The notes: generated by a model not told the origin, from the letters alone. Counted from the first letter of the stretch, positions 1 through 11,982 are shown. The stretch: DNA of 64,000 nt from Mesorhizobium liriopis (GCF_024053505.1 NZ_JAMXQS010000001.1:434001-498000), one strand, 5' to 3'. Numbers and translations are program-made.

Positions 1-291
1 CCGGCCGCCGGGAAACGAAAAGATCTCGCGTGCGATCGTGCCGCCGGCATCCTGGACCAGACGCAGCGCGCGTTCGAGGTGGACGGCATAGATCACGGGG
101 AGGGGTTTCTGCACCGCGCCGCTCGTGTCGCCGTCGAACCCGCCATCCAGTCCCTCGCTGAAGGCGCTGTAGCTCGGGCCGTAATCGGTGAAGGTCCACG
201 AGAACGCCTCGCTGTAGAACGCCTTCACGCGATCGAATGTGCCGCCTGCGGCCGGCATTTCGAGGTAATCGAGCTTTCCGTTCTGTCGCAT
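1..291 (-). CDS. VOC (glyoxalase/bleomycin-resistance) family protein, C-terminus outside window
   Basis: The reverse strand is open from an ATG at 291 to the window edge (97 codons), beginning MRQNGKLDYLEMPAAGG. The order of a beta strand (KLDYLEMP), a helix (RVKAFYSEAFSW), the Y-x-A-F strand, and later a V-Y-x-V-H-L-E strand followed by the helix ALRLVQDAGG is typical of vicinal-oxygen-chelate proteins. Members bind metal or small molecules; the substrate cannot be told here. It diverges from ppdK, with 171 bases between the two starts. The gene is cut at its 3' end by the window, so length and any second module are unknown. Confidence 0.7.
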   Translation of the reverse strand, partial: MRQNGKLDYLEMPAAGGTFDRVKAFYSEAFSWTFTDYGPSYSAFSEGLDGGFDGDTSGAVQKPLPVIYAVHLERALRLVQDAGGTIAREIFSFPGGR

Positions 292-462
292 CGCGCCCTC
301 CTTGTTCCCTTTATGTTCTGGGGCGAGTCCCGCTTTGCGGCAATGCGGAAAAAATATTGCAGATGCTAATCGATTTTGACTTCGCGCAACGTCCTTCTGG
401 CGGTTGCGCTCGGAATTCGAGCCTGCAACACCATCCTCGAAACGGCAAACGAGGACCGGATC

Positions 463-3167
<2,705 letters not shown>

Positions 3168-3171
<4 letters not shown>

Positions 3172-4241
3172 ATCGGCTGAGGGTTGACGGGCTCGCCCGT
3201 CAACCCCGGCAAGATCTTCCGGTCCACCAGCGCGTGCAGCCGCTGCACATAGCCGTTACGCGCGGACGGCCCTGTCGTGTCGGAGGTCATCACGACCGTC
3301 ACCCCGGCACTCGGGATCACATAGACCATCTGCCCGCCATAGCCCCAGGCATAGTGGACCGGACGCTCCGTGCCGGTGCGGGTGAACCAGCCATAGCCGT
3401 AACCCTCGCCGTTCCACGGCGAATATGTGCGAACCTGCCAGGACTGCGCGATCCACTCGGCCGGCACCACCTGCCTGCCTCCGGTCTTGCCGCCGTTGCG
3501 ATAGAGTTCGCCGAACGCCAAGAGCGCGCGGGGTGAGAGCACCATGTCGTTGCCGCCGAAATAGATACCACGCGGATCGGTCGGCCATGCCGGGATAGAA
3601 ATCTCGAGCGGCTCGCCCAGCCATTCGCGGGCCAGCGCCAGCGTCGATTTCTGCGACAGCCGTGTGAGTGCGGCCGAAAGCAGATGCGAGTTGCCGGTGG
3701 AATAAAGCATCCGCCCGCCCGGCTCGTCCACGAAAGGCTGGCTCAGGGCGAAGCGTACCCAGTCGCGGCTTTCGACCCAGCGGCCGTAATTGGGGCCCGA
3801 CGTGCGCTCCAGACCCGCCTGCATCGAAAGCAGGTTGCCGACGGTGATGCGCGCCATTCGCGGGTCGGGATTCTCTGGGGTCGCGCGCGGAAAAAGCGGC
3901 GCGATGGGCTGGTCGGTGCCGCGCAGGACTTTTCGGTCGATGGCGATGCCGACCAGGGCCGAAAGCACCGACTTCGACGCCGATTTCACGTTCACGCCCC
4001 GATCCAGCGAGGGCCCGCGAAACACGTGCTCGATCACGGGCTGGCCGTTGCGCGCGACGATCATCGTGCGCAGCGCTTCGAGCCCTTGCGCCTCGCGAAT
4101 GATATCGGCCTCGAAGCTGGCCGGGACCGAGGCTTGCGTCGCGCTTTGCGCCCCAACGCCACGCGAAAAGAGGAGCGCGGCCGATCCGGCAACGCTCCCC
4201 GCGATGAATTTCCGACGGCTGAGTGCGGTGTGTTCTGTCAT
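3168..4241 (-). CDS. Beta-lactamase-fold serine hydrolase, Tat-exported
   Basis: A 357-residue protein of the class C beta-lactamase/esterase fold (Pfam Beta-lactamase). The N-terminus has a twin-arginine signal (SRRKFIAGS, followed by a hydrophobic stretch and a GVGA-type cleavage region), so a periplasmic or exported location is expected. The nucleophile motif S-x-x-K is seen as S87-A-S-K90, and a Y-S-T-G-N motif follows near the middle. The C-terminal GYGWFTR and WGYGGQ segments match the family's beta-strand region. Substrate is unknown; family members include esterases and peptidases as well as lactamases, so antibiotic resistance should not be assumed. It converges on ppdK with stop codons overlapping. 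Confidence 0.85.
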
Positions 4242-4311
4242 GCGTGCAAAGTGAGAGGCTGATCGCCCATCCGCAATGCACGCCTTCTCACAATGTGATC
4301 AGCCGCAATGC

Positions 4312-4716
4312 CTAAACCTCGTCGCTCTTCTGGCTGACGGCTTCGATGCGCACGCGGTCCGGATAGAACGCGCCGTGGTCGCGGATGCTTTCCATCTCGT
4401 CGAACGGCGCCTCGTAAGCCCACATCGCATCCTCGCGCGCTTCGCCCACGGCTGTCGCGCGCCAGTAGGTGGCATCGCCTTTATAGGGGCAGTGGGTGCG
4501 GCTGTCGGTGCGTTCGAGATGTTCGAAATAGATGTCCTCGAAGGGAATGTAATAGACATCCCCGTAATCGCCTTCCCTCAAGACCAGCGCGCGCTTGGTC
4601 GAGGCCAGCATCGCGTCACTGAGGCTCACATTCACGGTGCCCTTGAAGGGCTCGACGGTGATGCGCTTGTTCGGGTTCTGTTTGAAGCCGGGTGACGGGT
4701 TGAGGCCAGTCGCCAT
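4312..4716 (-). CDS. DUF427 domain protein
   Basis: A 134-residue protein with the DUF427 pattern: ITVEPFKGTVNV near the N-terminus, the central VYYIPFEDI, and the highly typical CPYKGDATYW motif followed by WAYEAPFDEM. No biochemical function is established for the family. The ATG at 4716 is preferred over an upstream one because GAGGAG lies at the right distance before it. It stands alone, divergent from the acyl-CoA synthetase at 4827. Confidence 0.85.
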   Translation of the reverse strand: MATGLNPSPGFKQNPNKRITVEPFKGTVNVSLSDAMLASTKRALVLREGDYGDVYYIPFEDIYFEHLERTDSRTHCPYKGDATYWRATAVGEAREDAMWAYEAPFDEMESIRDHGAFYPDRVRIEAVSQKSDEV

Positions 4717-4826
4717 GGTGTGTCTCCTCTTGAACTCGCGCATTCAACGGCCGGGCCGTTTCACCGTTCCCACTGGACACCGCGCCGACATCGCCCCGAT
4801 AATTCTCCACGCAACGGGAGGAAACG

Positions 4827-6455
4827 ATGCGCGGACTGATGCAGGAGTGGCCGCTTTTGTGCGGCAAGATTCTCGACCATGCGGCGCGCCAGCACGGCAG
4901 CCGCGCCATCGTCGGCCGCTCGGTCGAAGGCCCAATCACGGCAACCACTTACGCGCAGGTCCGGACTCGATCCCTGAAGCTCGCCTCGCGTCTGGCGCAA
5001 GACGGCTTCGCGAGCGGCGACCCGATCGCGACGCTTGCCTGGAACACCGCACGCCACCTGGAAGTCTGGTATGGCGCGATGGGCATCGGCGCTCTCTACC
5101 ACACACTCAACCCGCGCCTGTTCCCGGACCAGCTCGCCTGGATCATGGGCGACGCCGAGGACAAGGCGCTGTTCGTGGACCTGTCCTTCGTCGCGCTCGC
5201 CGAAAAGCTCGTGCCGCAGGTGCCGAGCATTCGCCGCGTCGTGATCCTCACCGATCGCGAGCACATGCCCGAAACCACGCTGCCCGCTGCGGTTGCCTAC
5301 GAGGATTATCTCGCGGAGGGCGAGGACGGTTTCCAGTGGGCCGAGCTCGATGAGAACCACGCCGCTGGCATGTGCTACACCTCTGGCACCACCGGCAATC
5401 CGAAGGGCGTGGTCTATTCCCATCGCTCCAACGTGCTGCACGCCATGATCGCCGCGATGCCCGACGCTATGGGCATTTCCTCGCGCGACGTGGTGCTGCC
5501 CGTGGTGCCGATGTTTCATGCCAATGCGTGGGGCCTGGCGCAAAGCGCGCCGATGGTCGGCGCCAAGCTCGTGATGCCGGGCGCCAAGCTCGATGGCGGC
5601 TCTCTTTACGAGCTGATGGAGCGCGAGCAGGTGACCTTTTCGGCGGCGGTGCCCACCATCTGGCTCATGCTGCTGCACCATCTCGAGGAAACCGGCAGGA
5701 AACTGCCGCATCTGCGCAAGGTCGTCATCGGCGGCGCGGCATGCCCGCGTGCGGTCACGGAGAAGTTCGAGAAGACATATGGCGTCGAGGTCATCCACGC
5801 CTGGGGCATGACGGAAATGTCGCCGCTCGGCTCGCTCTGCACGATGAAGCCGGAAACCGATGGGCTGGATGACGACGCGCTCTACGCGCTCAAATCCAAG
5901 CAGGGCCATGCGCCCTTCGGCGTCGAGATGAAGGTGACCGACGACGACGACCGCGAGCTGCCTTGGGACGGCAAGAGCTTCGGCCGGCTGAAGGTGCGCG
6001 GCCCCGCCGTCTCGAGCGCCTATTTCGGTGGTGCGGGCGCCGAGCAGTTCGAGGCGGATGGCTGGTTCGACACGGGCGATGTCGCGCATATCGACCCGCA
6101 CGGCATCATGCAGATCACCGATCGCGCCAAGGATGTCATCAAATCGGGCGGCGAGTGGATTTCCACGATCGAGCTCGAAAATCTCGCGGTCGGCCACCCG
6201 GACGTCGCGGAAGCCGCCGTGATCGGCATCCACCACCCGCACTGGGACGAGCGGCCGCTGCTGATCGTGGTCCCCAAGCCCGGCTGCGCGCCAACCAAGG
6301 AGGCTGTGCTGGGCACGCTTGAAAACAAGGTCGCGCGCTGGTGGATGCCCGACGATGTGGTGTTCGTTAAGGAGATACCCCATACGGCTACGGGCAAGAT
6401 CAGCAAGCGCGCGCTGCGCGAGCAGTTCAGGGACTATACGCTGCCAACCGCATGA
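4827..6455 (+). CDS. Acyl-CoA synthetase (AMP-binding family)
   Basis: A 542-residue member of the adenylate-forming family, activating a fatty or other carboxylic acid to its CoA thioester through an acyl-AMP. Visible motifs are the P-loop-like TSGTTGNPKGVVYSHRS, the A5 motif HAWGMTEMSPLGS, the adenylate-binding DGWFDTGDVAH, and the C-terminal TATGKISKRALRE that holds the catalytic Lys. The length and motifs fit medium/long-chain fatty-acid-CoA ligases; chain length cannot be decided. GGGAGG precedes the ATG. Its stop overlaps the start of the DUF1499 gene as ATGA, indicating translational coupling. Confidence 0.92.
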   Translation: MRGLMQEWPLLCGKILDHAARQHGSRAIVGRSVEGPITATTYAQVRTRSLKLASRLAQDGFASGDPIATLAWNTARHLEVWYGAMGIGALYHTLNPRLFPDQLAWIMGDAEDKALFVDLSFVALAEKLVPQVPSIRRVVILTDREHMPETTLPAAVAYEDYLAEGEDGFQWAELDENHAAGMCYTSGTTGNPKGVVYSHRSNVLHAMIAAMPDAMGISSRDVVLPVVPMFHANAWGLAQSAPMVGAKLVMPGAKLDGGSLYELMEREQVTFSAAVPTIWLMLLHHLEETGRKLPHLRKVVIGGAACPRAVTEKFEKTYGVEVIHAWGMTEMSPLGSLCTMKPETDGLDDDALYALKSKQGHAPFGVEMKVTDDDDRELPWDGKSFGRLKVRGPAVSSAYFGGAGAEQFEADGWFDTGDVAHIDPHGIMQITDRAKDVIKSGGEWISTIELENLAVGHPDVAEAAVIGIHHPHWDERPLLIVVPKPGCAPTKEAVLGTLENKVARWWMPDDVVFVKEIPHTATGKISKRALREQFRDYTLPTA

Positions 6456-7234
6456 CCACCCGCTCCGCCATCGCCCGCGACCGTGATCTGCCGCGCCCCG
6501 TCAAGCACTCGGTGAGTGCCGGCATCGCGCGCCGCCTGGCCTGGTTCGCGGGCCTCGTCCTCGTCGTCTCGGGCGCACTGCATCGCTTCGGCTTTCTCCT
6601 CACCGAAGCCTTCGCCAATGTGCTGGCCGTGGTCGCCGGCATGGCCATCGCGGCCCTGCTGCTCGCGCTCTTCGCGTGGCGCCGGGTCTGGGTGAAGGGC
6701 GTTCGCGGGGCGGGCGATGTGGCACATGCGGTGATCGTCAGCCTTCTCGTGCTCCTGCCCTTCGGCTGGGCGGCAGCCGAAGCCATGACGCATCCGATGC
6801 TGAGCGACATCACCACCGACCTGGATGACCCGCCCGCCCTTGCGTCCCGCGCGGCTCTGCCCGAAGCCGTCAAGAGCGAGCAGCCGGAGGCCTATCCGGA
6901 AGTCGTCGGCCACCGCTACCCGCTGCCTGTCGAGCGCCTGTCCGAACTCGTGCGCACCATGATGGAAGAGCGCGGCTGGGTGCCGATCGAGCAGATCGAC
7001 GCCACGGACGGCATCACGATGCGCGGGCTCGCGCATACGCTGGTGCTGGGCTTCCCGAGCGATGTGGTGATCCGCATCACCGACGAGGGCGAGACGAGCT
7101 ATGTGGACATGCGCTCGCGTTCGCGTTTCGGCCGCGCCGATCTCGGCGACAACGCCGCGCGGATCGCGGAATTTCTTGCCGATCTCGACACCCGTGCGGC
7201 GTCGGTCACTGCCGTCCCGACGGTCGAGGACTAG
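6452..7234 (+). CDS. DUF1499 membrane protein
   Basis: A 260-residue protein. Residues about 27-110 form three hydrophobic helices. The C-terminal half, with HRYPLPVERLSELVRTMMEERGW, VIRITDEGETSYVDMRSRSRFGRADLGDNAARIAEFL, matches DUF1499, a family of unknown role where S-R-S-R-x-G-x-x-D-x-G-x-N is the hallmark. It is coupled to the acyl-CoA synthetase by an ATGA overlap. Its stop shares a CTAG with the convergent metallo-hydrolase. Function remains unknown; a membrane-associated lipid or envelope role is only inferred from the neighbour. Confidence 0.85.
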   Translation: MTTRSAIARDRDLPRPVKHSVSAGIARRLAWFAGLVLVVSGALHRFGFLLTEAFANVLAVVAGMAIAALLLALFAWRRVWVKGVRGAGDVAHAVIVSLLVLLPFGWAAAEAMTHPMLSDITTDLDDPPALASRAALPEAVKSEQPEAYPEVVGHRYPLPVERLSELVRTMMEERGWVPIEQIDATDGITMRGLAHTLVLGFPSDVVIRITDEGETSYVDMRSRSRFGRADLGDNAARIAEFLADLDTRAASVTAVPTVED

Positions 7235-8154
7235 GCGGCGCGAAGCACCGAACTGATGGTGAGAGGGCCATCGGACGAGATCAGTCCGCGCCCGGCCAGA
7301 TCCTCGATATGCGCGAAAACGGAAAGCCCCGCCGCGCCATGGAGGCGCGGGTCGGTGCTGGCATAGATCGCCGAAACGATCTCGGGGATCGTCCGGTCTC
7401 CCTTCTGGACCCGCGCGAGGATCGCGCGTTCGCGCATCTTGCGGTGCGAGCGGATGCCGCGCACGAATTTCTGCGGGCTCCGCACCGGACCGCCATGGCC
7501 GGGAAGGTAGACATGGTCGTCGCGTGCCAGCAGCTTGTCGAGTGACGCCATGAACGGCGCCATCGCGCCATCCGGCGGGGCGACGATGGTCGTGGCCCAG
7601 GCCATCACATGGTCGGCCGAAAACAGAATGCCGGTGCCTTCCAGCGCGAAGCAGGCGTGGTTGGCGCAGTGACCGGGCGTGAGCACCGCGCGCAGAGCCC
7701 ATCCATCGCCTTCGACCACTTCGCCGTCGCCTAGCGCGTGATCCGGCTGGAACTCGTTGTCCGCACTCGCATCGAGCGCGTTGGTTTCGTTCAGCGCGAG
7801 CGGGCGAAAGGCGCGATGCGGCCCCTCGGCGACGAGCAGCGCGCCGGTCTCGTCCTTCAGCCGGCGAGCAAGCGGCGAGTGGTCGCGATGGGTATGCGAC
7901 ACGAAGATGTGGCTGACGGGCCGCCCGGCAATCGCGCGAAGCAAGGCTTCGTAATGCCGCTCGTCGCCCTCCGGGCCGGGATCGATCACGGCGAGCGTGT
8001 CGGTGCCGATGAGGTAGCTGTTGGTGCCCGTGAAGGTGAACGGACTCTCATTGTTGGCAGTGAGCCGCAGCACGTTCCCGGCCACCGGAATGGCCGTGCC
8101 ATGGGCCGGTTCGAAGTCGCGGTCGAAACTGAGCGATTCGGGTTTCTGAGACAT
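7231..8154 (-). CDS. MBL-fold metallo-hydrolase
   Basis: A 307-residue metallo-beta-lactamase-superfamily hydrolase. The metal motif H-x-H-x-D-H is present as HTHRDHS. The family's N-terminal FTGTNSYLIG and VIDPGPEGDERH, and the later PGHCANHACFAL and YLPGHGGP elements, match the LACTB2/glyoxalase II-like branch. A C-terminal winged-helix segment (SAIYASTDPRLHGAAGLSVFAHIEDL) is also usual there. Substrate is not determinable, and nucleotide or thioester hydrolysis are both possible. The ATG at 8154 is chosen because an upstream ORF extension reads through the terminator of the next gene. Confidence 0.85.
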   Translation of the reverse strand: MSQKPESLSFDRDFEPAHGTAIPVAGNVLRLTANNESPFTFTGTNSYLIGTDTLAVIDPGPEGDERHYEALLRAIAGRPVSHIFVSHTHRDHSPLARRLKDETGALLVAEGPHRAFRPLALNETNALDASADNEFQPDHALGDGEVVEGDGWALRAVLTPGHCANHACFALEGTGILFSADHVMAWATTIVAPPDGAMAPFMASLDKLLARDDHVYLPGHGGPVRSPQKFVRGIRSHRKMRERAILARVQKGDRTIPEIVSAIYASTDPRLHGAAGLSVFAHIEDLAGRGLISSDGPLTISSVLRAA

Positions 8155-8194
8155 GCGTCGAGCACTCGCGCAGCGGACGTCTCCGGGCAAGCCC

Positions 8195-8219
8195 AACAAA
8201 AAGGGGCCGCGAGGCCCCT
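8195..8219 (-). terminator. Intrinsic terminator of the aminotransferase gene
   Basis: On the minus strand, just after the aminotransferase stop, AGGGGCC (8219-8213) and GGCCCCT (8208-8202) form a perfect 7-bp stem closed by the tetraloop TCGC and followed immediately by a run of Ts. It separates the aminotransferase from the MBL hydrolase. Confidence 0.85.
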
Positions 8220-8225
8220 CGATCG

Positions 8226-9362
8226 TCACGCGGCCTTCGCGGCGTCCGACTCGGCGAACTTACGGATCGCCTCGATGATCCGGTCCTGATCGGCATCGCT
8301 CAGGTAAGGATGCATCGGCAGGCAAAGAATGCGCTCCGGCAAGCCTTCCGACACCGGCAGCCCGCCGGGCGCGACGGGGAAGCGGCTATAGGCATCCTGA
8401 TGGTGCAGCGGCTTCGGATAATAGATCACCGAAGGAATGCCCTGTTCGCCGAGCGAGATTTTCAGTGCGTCGCGGCCCGGCGTCTCGATGGCGAACTGCG
8501 CCCAGGCCGAACGGTGGTCGGCAGGCACCATCGGCACTTTCACCGCGCCCTTGAGCCCTTCGATATAGCGCTTGGCTATGCGGTCGCGCGCTTCCATCTC
8601 GTCTTCGAGGATCGAGAGCTTTTCGAGAAGGATCGCGGCCTGGATCGTGTCGAGGCGCGAGTTCAGGCCGACATGGACGTTGTCGTACTGCGTCTTGCCT
8701 TTGCCGTGGAAGGCGAACGAACGCAGGCGCTCCGCGAGCTCCGCATCGTTGGTGAACATCGCGCCGCCATCGCCGTAACAGCCGAGCGGCTTGGCGGGGT
8801 AGAAGCTGGTTGCGCCGACATTCCCGAACGCGCCGCACATGCGGTTGCCTGCCCGGCCGCCGATGCTCTGCGCGGCGTCTTCGATGATGAAGAGGTTTTC
8901 GCGCGCCGCGATCTTGGCAATCGCCGTGTAATCGGCGGCGAGCCCGAAGAGATCGACGGGAATGATGGCCTTGGGGGTCAGGCGTCCTTCGCTCTTCACC
9001 ATCGCAATAGCGCGTTCGAGGCTTGCGACATCCATGTTGTAGCTGTCGGCATCGACATCGACGAAGACCGGCTCGGCATGCGCCAGTGCCACCACTTCCG
9101 CGGTTGCCGCGAAGGTGAAGGCCGCCACGAACACCGCGTCGCCGGGGCCGATGCCCGATGCCATCAAAGGCAGGAGAAGGGCGTCGGTGCCGTTGGCGCA
9201 CGCAACCACGTGCTCGACTTCGACATACTCGCCGAGCTTCTTCTCGAACTCGCCGACCTGTGGGCCAAGAATGTATTTGCCGTCGGCCACGACCTGCGCC
9301 ACGACCTGATTGAGCCTGTCGCCAAGCCGCTCGCGTTGCGCGCCGAGATCGATGAACTGCAT
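8226..9362 (-). CDS. DegT/DnrJ/EryC1/StrS family aminotransferase
   Basis: A 378-residue PLP-dependent sugar-nucleotide aminotransferase. It begins MQFIDLGAQRERL, and shows ACANGTDALLL (cofactor phosphate pocket), VDLFGLAAD, IIEDAAQSIGG, and the Lys-containing TSFYPAKPLGCYGDGG. The whole pattern resembles WbpE-type enzymes, which aminate UDP-linked keto sugars for surface polysaccharide. No other polysaccharide genes sit beside it, so the pathway is open. The ATG at 9362 is favoured over a longer ORF because it gives the canonical N-terminus. It ends at a strong intrinsic terminator. Confidence 0.9.
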   Translation of the reverse strand: MQFIDLGAQRERLGDRLNQVVAQVVADGKYILGPQVGEFEKKLGEYVEVEHVVACANGTDALLLPLMASGIGPGDAVFVAAFTFAATAEVVALAHAEPVFVDVDADSYNMDVASLERAIAMVKSEGRLTPKAIIPVDLFGLAADYTAIAKIAARENLFIIEDAAQSIGGRAGNRMCGAFGNVGATSFYPAKPLGCYGDGGAMFTNDAELAERLRSFAFHGKGKTQYDNVHVGLNSRLDTIQAAILLEKLSILEDEMEARDRIAKRYIEGLKGAVKVPMVPADHRSAWAQFAIETPGRDALKISLGEQGIPSVIYYPKPLHHQDAYSRFPVAPGGLPVSEGLPERILCLPMHPYLSDADQDRIIEAIRKFAESDAAKAA

Positions 9363-9489
9363 GGGTCGAACCTGATGGAAACGTCTCTGTCGGCCTGAGC
9401 GCTTAACAGGAACGCCTATCCGGCAAAAGATGCGAGGCGCGATGGCATGGGCTGGCACCGTGATCGTGTCTCTCGTCGCCAACAAAGCG

Positions 9490-9547
9490 AAACCCGCGCC
9501 TTCGAGCGGGTTTGCGAGCGCCCGGCAGCAAAAGCGTTGCTGCCGGG
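9490..9547. other. Two tandem hairpins between fructokinase and aminotransferase genes
   Basis: Two inverted repeats lie in the gap. One has 8-bp arms, AAACCCGC (9490-9497) with GCGGGTTT (9506-9513). The other has 11-bp arms (9521-9531 with 9537-9547) around a 5-base loop. Neither is followed by a long T-run, so they may be factor-dependent terminators or mRNA 3'-end stabilisers for the fructokinase transcript. Nothing else is seen in 9363-9578. Confidence 0.5.
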
Positions 9548-9578
9548 AAACACAAAGTGATTGCTGAAAACGGGTCGC

Positions 9579-10502
9579 TCAGCTCAGTTCGCGCCGCCAT
9601 GGCGGGTTGGCACCAGCGCGTGAAACGGTGACGGCGGCGGTCTTCACGCCAAGCGTCAGCGCGTCGCGCACCTGTTCCTCCGTCAGCGAGCGGATTGCCT
9701 CCTTGGACAAAAGGCCCGCGTCGTGTAGCGAGGCGAGCACGCCGGCATTGAACGTGTCGCCGGCGCCCACGGTATCCACGACCGTGACCGAAGGCGGTGT
9801 CACTGTGGTCGTGAAGTTCTTGGTGTAGGCCGTGGCGCCTTTCGCACCGCCGGTGACGATCACGAGGCTCGGGCCGCTTTCGAGCCAGCGCTTGGCGACC
9901 TCTTCCGCTTCGCCCGCCTCGCCGAACCAGAGCAGATCCTCGTCGGACAGTTTCACGATATCGGCCAGCGCCATCATGCGGCGCATCCGGTCGAGGTGCT
10001 TGGGCTTGTCGGGAATGAAGTTGGGGCGGATGTTGGGGTCGAACATCATCACGCGGCTCTGCGCCTCACGCGTCATCAGCGCCTCGAACGCGCCGCCGGA
10101 CGGCTCGGGGATCAGGCTGATGGCACCAAACAGCATCGCCTGCGCCTCAGCGGGCAAGGCAGGCAGGTCGTCTTCCGAAAGCATGCGGCCGGCAGTGTTC
10201 TCGTCATAGAAGAGATAGGTCGCGTGGCCGCCGACGAGGCGCACGAAAGCGAGCGTGGTCGGGCGATCCGACAGCGGCGCGAACGTCGATTTCACCTGCG
10301 AGGCGGCGAGCGTCGCGCGCAGCATGTCGCCGAAGAAGTCCGTCGAAAGCCCGCACAGGAACTCGGTCGGCACGCCCAGGCGCCCGAGCGCGATGGCCGA
10401 GTTGAACACGGCGCCGCCCGCATAAGGCGCGAAGGCGGGCTCGCCGCCGGTGCTTTCGCGGGGCAGCATGTCGATCAGGGCTTCGCCGCAGCAGATGATC
10501 AT
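9579..10502 (-). CDS. PfkB-family carbohydrate kinase, probable fructokinase
   Basis: A 307-residue ribokinase/PfkB-family sugar kinase. The N-terminus (CGEALIDMLP) and Y-A-G-G-A-V-F-N-S-A-I-A-L-G-R-L-G match PfkB signature 1. The C-terminal DTVGAGDTFNAG is signature 2 with the catalytic Asp. It lies downstream of the ROK regulator on the same strand (66 bases apart) and close to a sugar ABC transporter. By analogy with frcBCAK of Sinorhizobium it probably phosphorylates the imported sugar, most likely fructose. The sugar identity is inference from context. Confidence 0.85.
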   Translation of the reverse strand: MIICCGEALIDMLPRESTGGEPAFAPYAGGAVFNSAIALGRLGVPTEFLCGLSTDFFGDMLRATLAASQVKSTFAPLSDRPTTLAFVRLVGGHATYLFYDENTAGRMLSEDDLPALPAEAQAMLFGAISLIPEPSGGAFEALMTREAQSRVMMFDPNIRPNFIPDKPKHLDRMRRMMALADIVKLSDEDLLWFGEAGEAEEVAKRWLESGPSLVIVTGGAKGATAYTKNFTTTVTPPSVTVVDTVGAGDTFNAGVLASLHDAGLLSKEAIRSLTEEQVRDALTLGVKTAAVTVSRAGANPPWRRELS

Positions 10503-10568
10503 CGAACAGGGGTCTCCTCTCAGAGCTTCGCCGTAATGGGAGGCGAGGGCGCTGACAATGCGGGCGCG

Positions 10569-11789
10569 TCAGATTCGCGTGGCGATGATGCCGGAACCGA
10601 ACAGGAAGCGGTCGGCGAGCGGCAGGCTGGCGGCGCCCAGCGCGCGCGCATTGCTGCCGACCGTGCCTTCGAACACGGCCGGCAGTTCCAGCCCCTCGGC
10701 ATCGATCCGGCTCAGCGCGCTTCGCACGGCCCCGACCAGACGGCCGCGCTCGAAGGGCGGCATCCAGCCATCGATCACGGCGGCTTCGAAGTCGATCACG
10801 GAGGACGCAGCGGCGATGGCATAGGCCAGGGCGGAGGCCGCCTGCTCCATCCAGATGTCCACGCTCGAACCGATGTCGTCCCAGTCGTCCGGGTTGGACC
10901 AGAGACGCGACCCGTCATGGCCCTGGGAGATCAGAAGCGCCTCGAGCGCTGCGAGCGACGCGACGTCGATCAGCTGGCGCGGGCCGTCGCGGCTTGGGAC
11001 CGGCATGGAGCCCAGCGCGCCCGCATTGCCCGAGCGGCCGGCATAAAGGCTGTTGTTGAGAACGATGCCGCCGCCCGCGAAGGCGCCGAGATAGAAATAG
11101 ATGAAGTCGCCGATCTCGCCGATGCCGTCGCGATTGCCGAACACCAGTTCCGCGCCGCAGGCGGCCGTCGCGTCGTTTTCCACATAAACGGGAAAGGGCA
11201 GGGAGGCCTGGATGTCTTCGCGGATCTGACGATGCCGCCACGCCTCCATGACCTCGCGCGGCGCGCCGGCGGCGTCCGCCCAGCTCCACAGCTCGAAGGG
11301 CATGGCGATGCCGAGGCCGGTGATGCGCTTGTCTTGCTCAGGGCTCAGCGAACTGCGCAGTTCGGCCACACCTTCGGAAACGAACTTCACGGTTTCGGTG
11401 GGTTCAGGATAGCGATAGGCGCGGCGCAACATGCCGCGCGGGTTGCCGAGGAAGTCGATCAGCACGAGTTCGGCGCTGCGCCGTCCGATCTTCACCCCGA
11501 ACGAAAATGCGCCTTCCGGGTCGAGTGCCATCGGCACGGAAGGCTGACCGATCTTGCCGCGTTTGGGTTCGAGCCGGCGCAGCAAGCCATCTTCTTCCAG
11601 ACCACGCATGATCACGGAAACGGTCTGCAACGAGAGTGCCGTCAAGCGCGCGATCTCGCTTTTCGAGCGACCGGGCTCGCGACGCAGAAGCGACAGCACG
11701 AGCCGCTCGTTCGCGTCGCGCATGCCGCTTTGATTGGTGCCGCGCGCGAGGCCGGATGACCCGTTCGCGCGTGAAGCCAGCGTCTCCAC
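10569..11789 (-). CDS. ROK-family transcriptional regulator of the sugar ABC operon
   Basis: A 406-residue ROK (repressor, ORF, kinase) protein. Residues about 20-80 hold a winged helix-turn-helix (ANERLVLSLLRREPGRSKSEIARLTALS, then QTVSVIMRGLEEDGLL). The remainder is a sugar-kinase-like fold with VYVENDATAACGAELVFG and a ROK-type G-A-F-A-G-G-G-I-V segment. The usual ROK zinc-site cysteines are not obvious. The start is GTG at 11789 preceded by GGGAGGAAGAT. It diverges from the ABC transporter genes, with a 17-bp palindrome between them, so it very likely represses that operon in the absence of the sugar. Confidence 0.88.
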   Translation of the reverse strand: METLASRANGSSGLARGTNQSGMRDANERLVLSLLRREPGRSKSEIARLTALSLQTVSVIMRGLEEDGLLRRLEPKRGKIGQPSVPMALDPEGAFSFGVKIGRRSAELVLIDFLGNPRGMLRRAYRYPEPTETVKFVSEGVAELRSSLSPEQDKRITGLGIAMPFELWSWADAAGAPREVMEAWRHRQIREDIQASLPFPVYVENDATAACGAELVFGNRDGIGEIGDFIYFYLGAFAGGGIVLNNSLYAGRSGNAGALGSMPVPSRDGPRQLIDVASLAALEALLISQGHDGSRLWSNPDDWDDIGSSVDIWMEQAASALAYAIAAASSVIDFEAAVIDGWMPPFERGRLVGAVRSALSRIDAEGLELPAVFEGTVGSNARALGAASLPLADRFLFGSGIIATRI

Positions 11790-11850
11790 ATCTTCCTCCC
11801 GCTGGAATGCGAAGCGGCAAATTGCGCCTAATCGGAGCGGACGTCAATAT

Positions 11851-11867
11851 TAAATCAGAGTGATTTA
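11851..11867. promoter_or_regulatory. Palindromic operator for the sugar transporter operon
   Basis: TAAATCA (11851-11857), GAG, TGATTTA (11861-11867) is a perfect 17-bp palindrome in the divergent region between the ROK regulator and the binding-protein gene. A TTGACA -35-like hexamer follows at 11872-11877; the matching -10 is weak (around 11894-11900). The position is right for ROK repressor control of both directions. Confidence 0.65.
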
Positions 11868-11982
11868 GTTATTGACACGAGGGGCCGACTAAGATTTCTT
11901 GGAGGGGAGGCGGAGAGGACACCGCGCCGCCGGAGCGCTGGGCTGGAGGCCCGCGCGCCAACGACACCACCGGGAGGAATTC

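Noticed and set aside
4761-6383. Minus-strand frame of 540 codons opposite the acyl-CoA synthetase
   Set aside because: Shadow of a gene with all ANL-family motifs; composition is His/Arg-rich without domains.
9996-11759. Plus-strand frame of 587 codons opposite the fructokinase and ROK genes
   Set aside because: Spans two recognisable genes on the other strand, rich in Arg, His and Gly, no ribosome site or motif.
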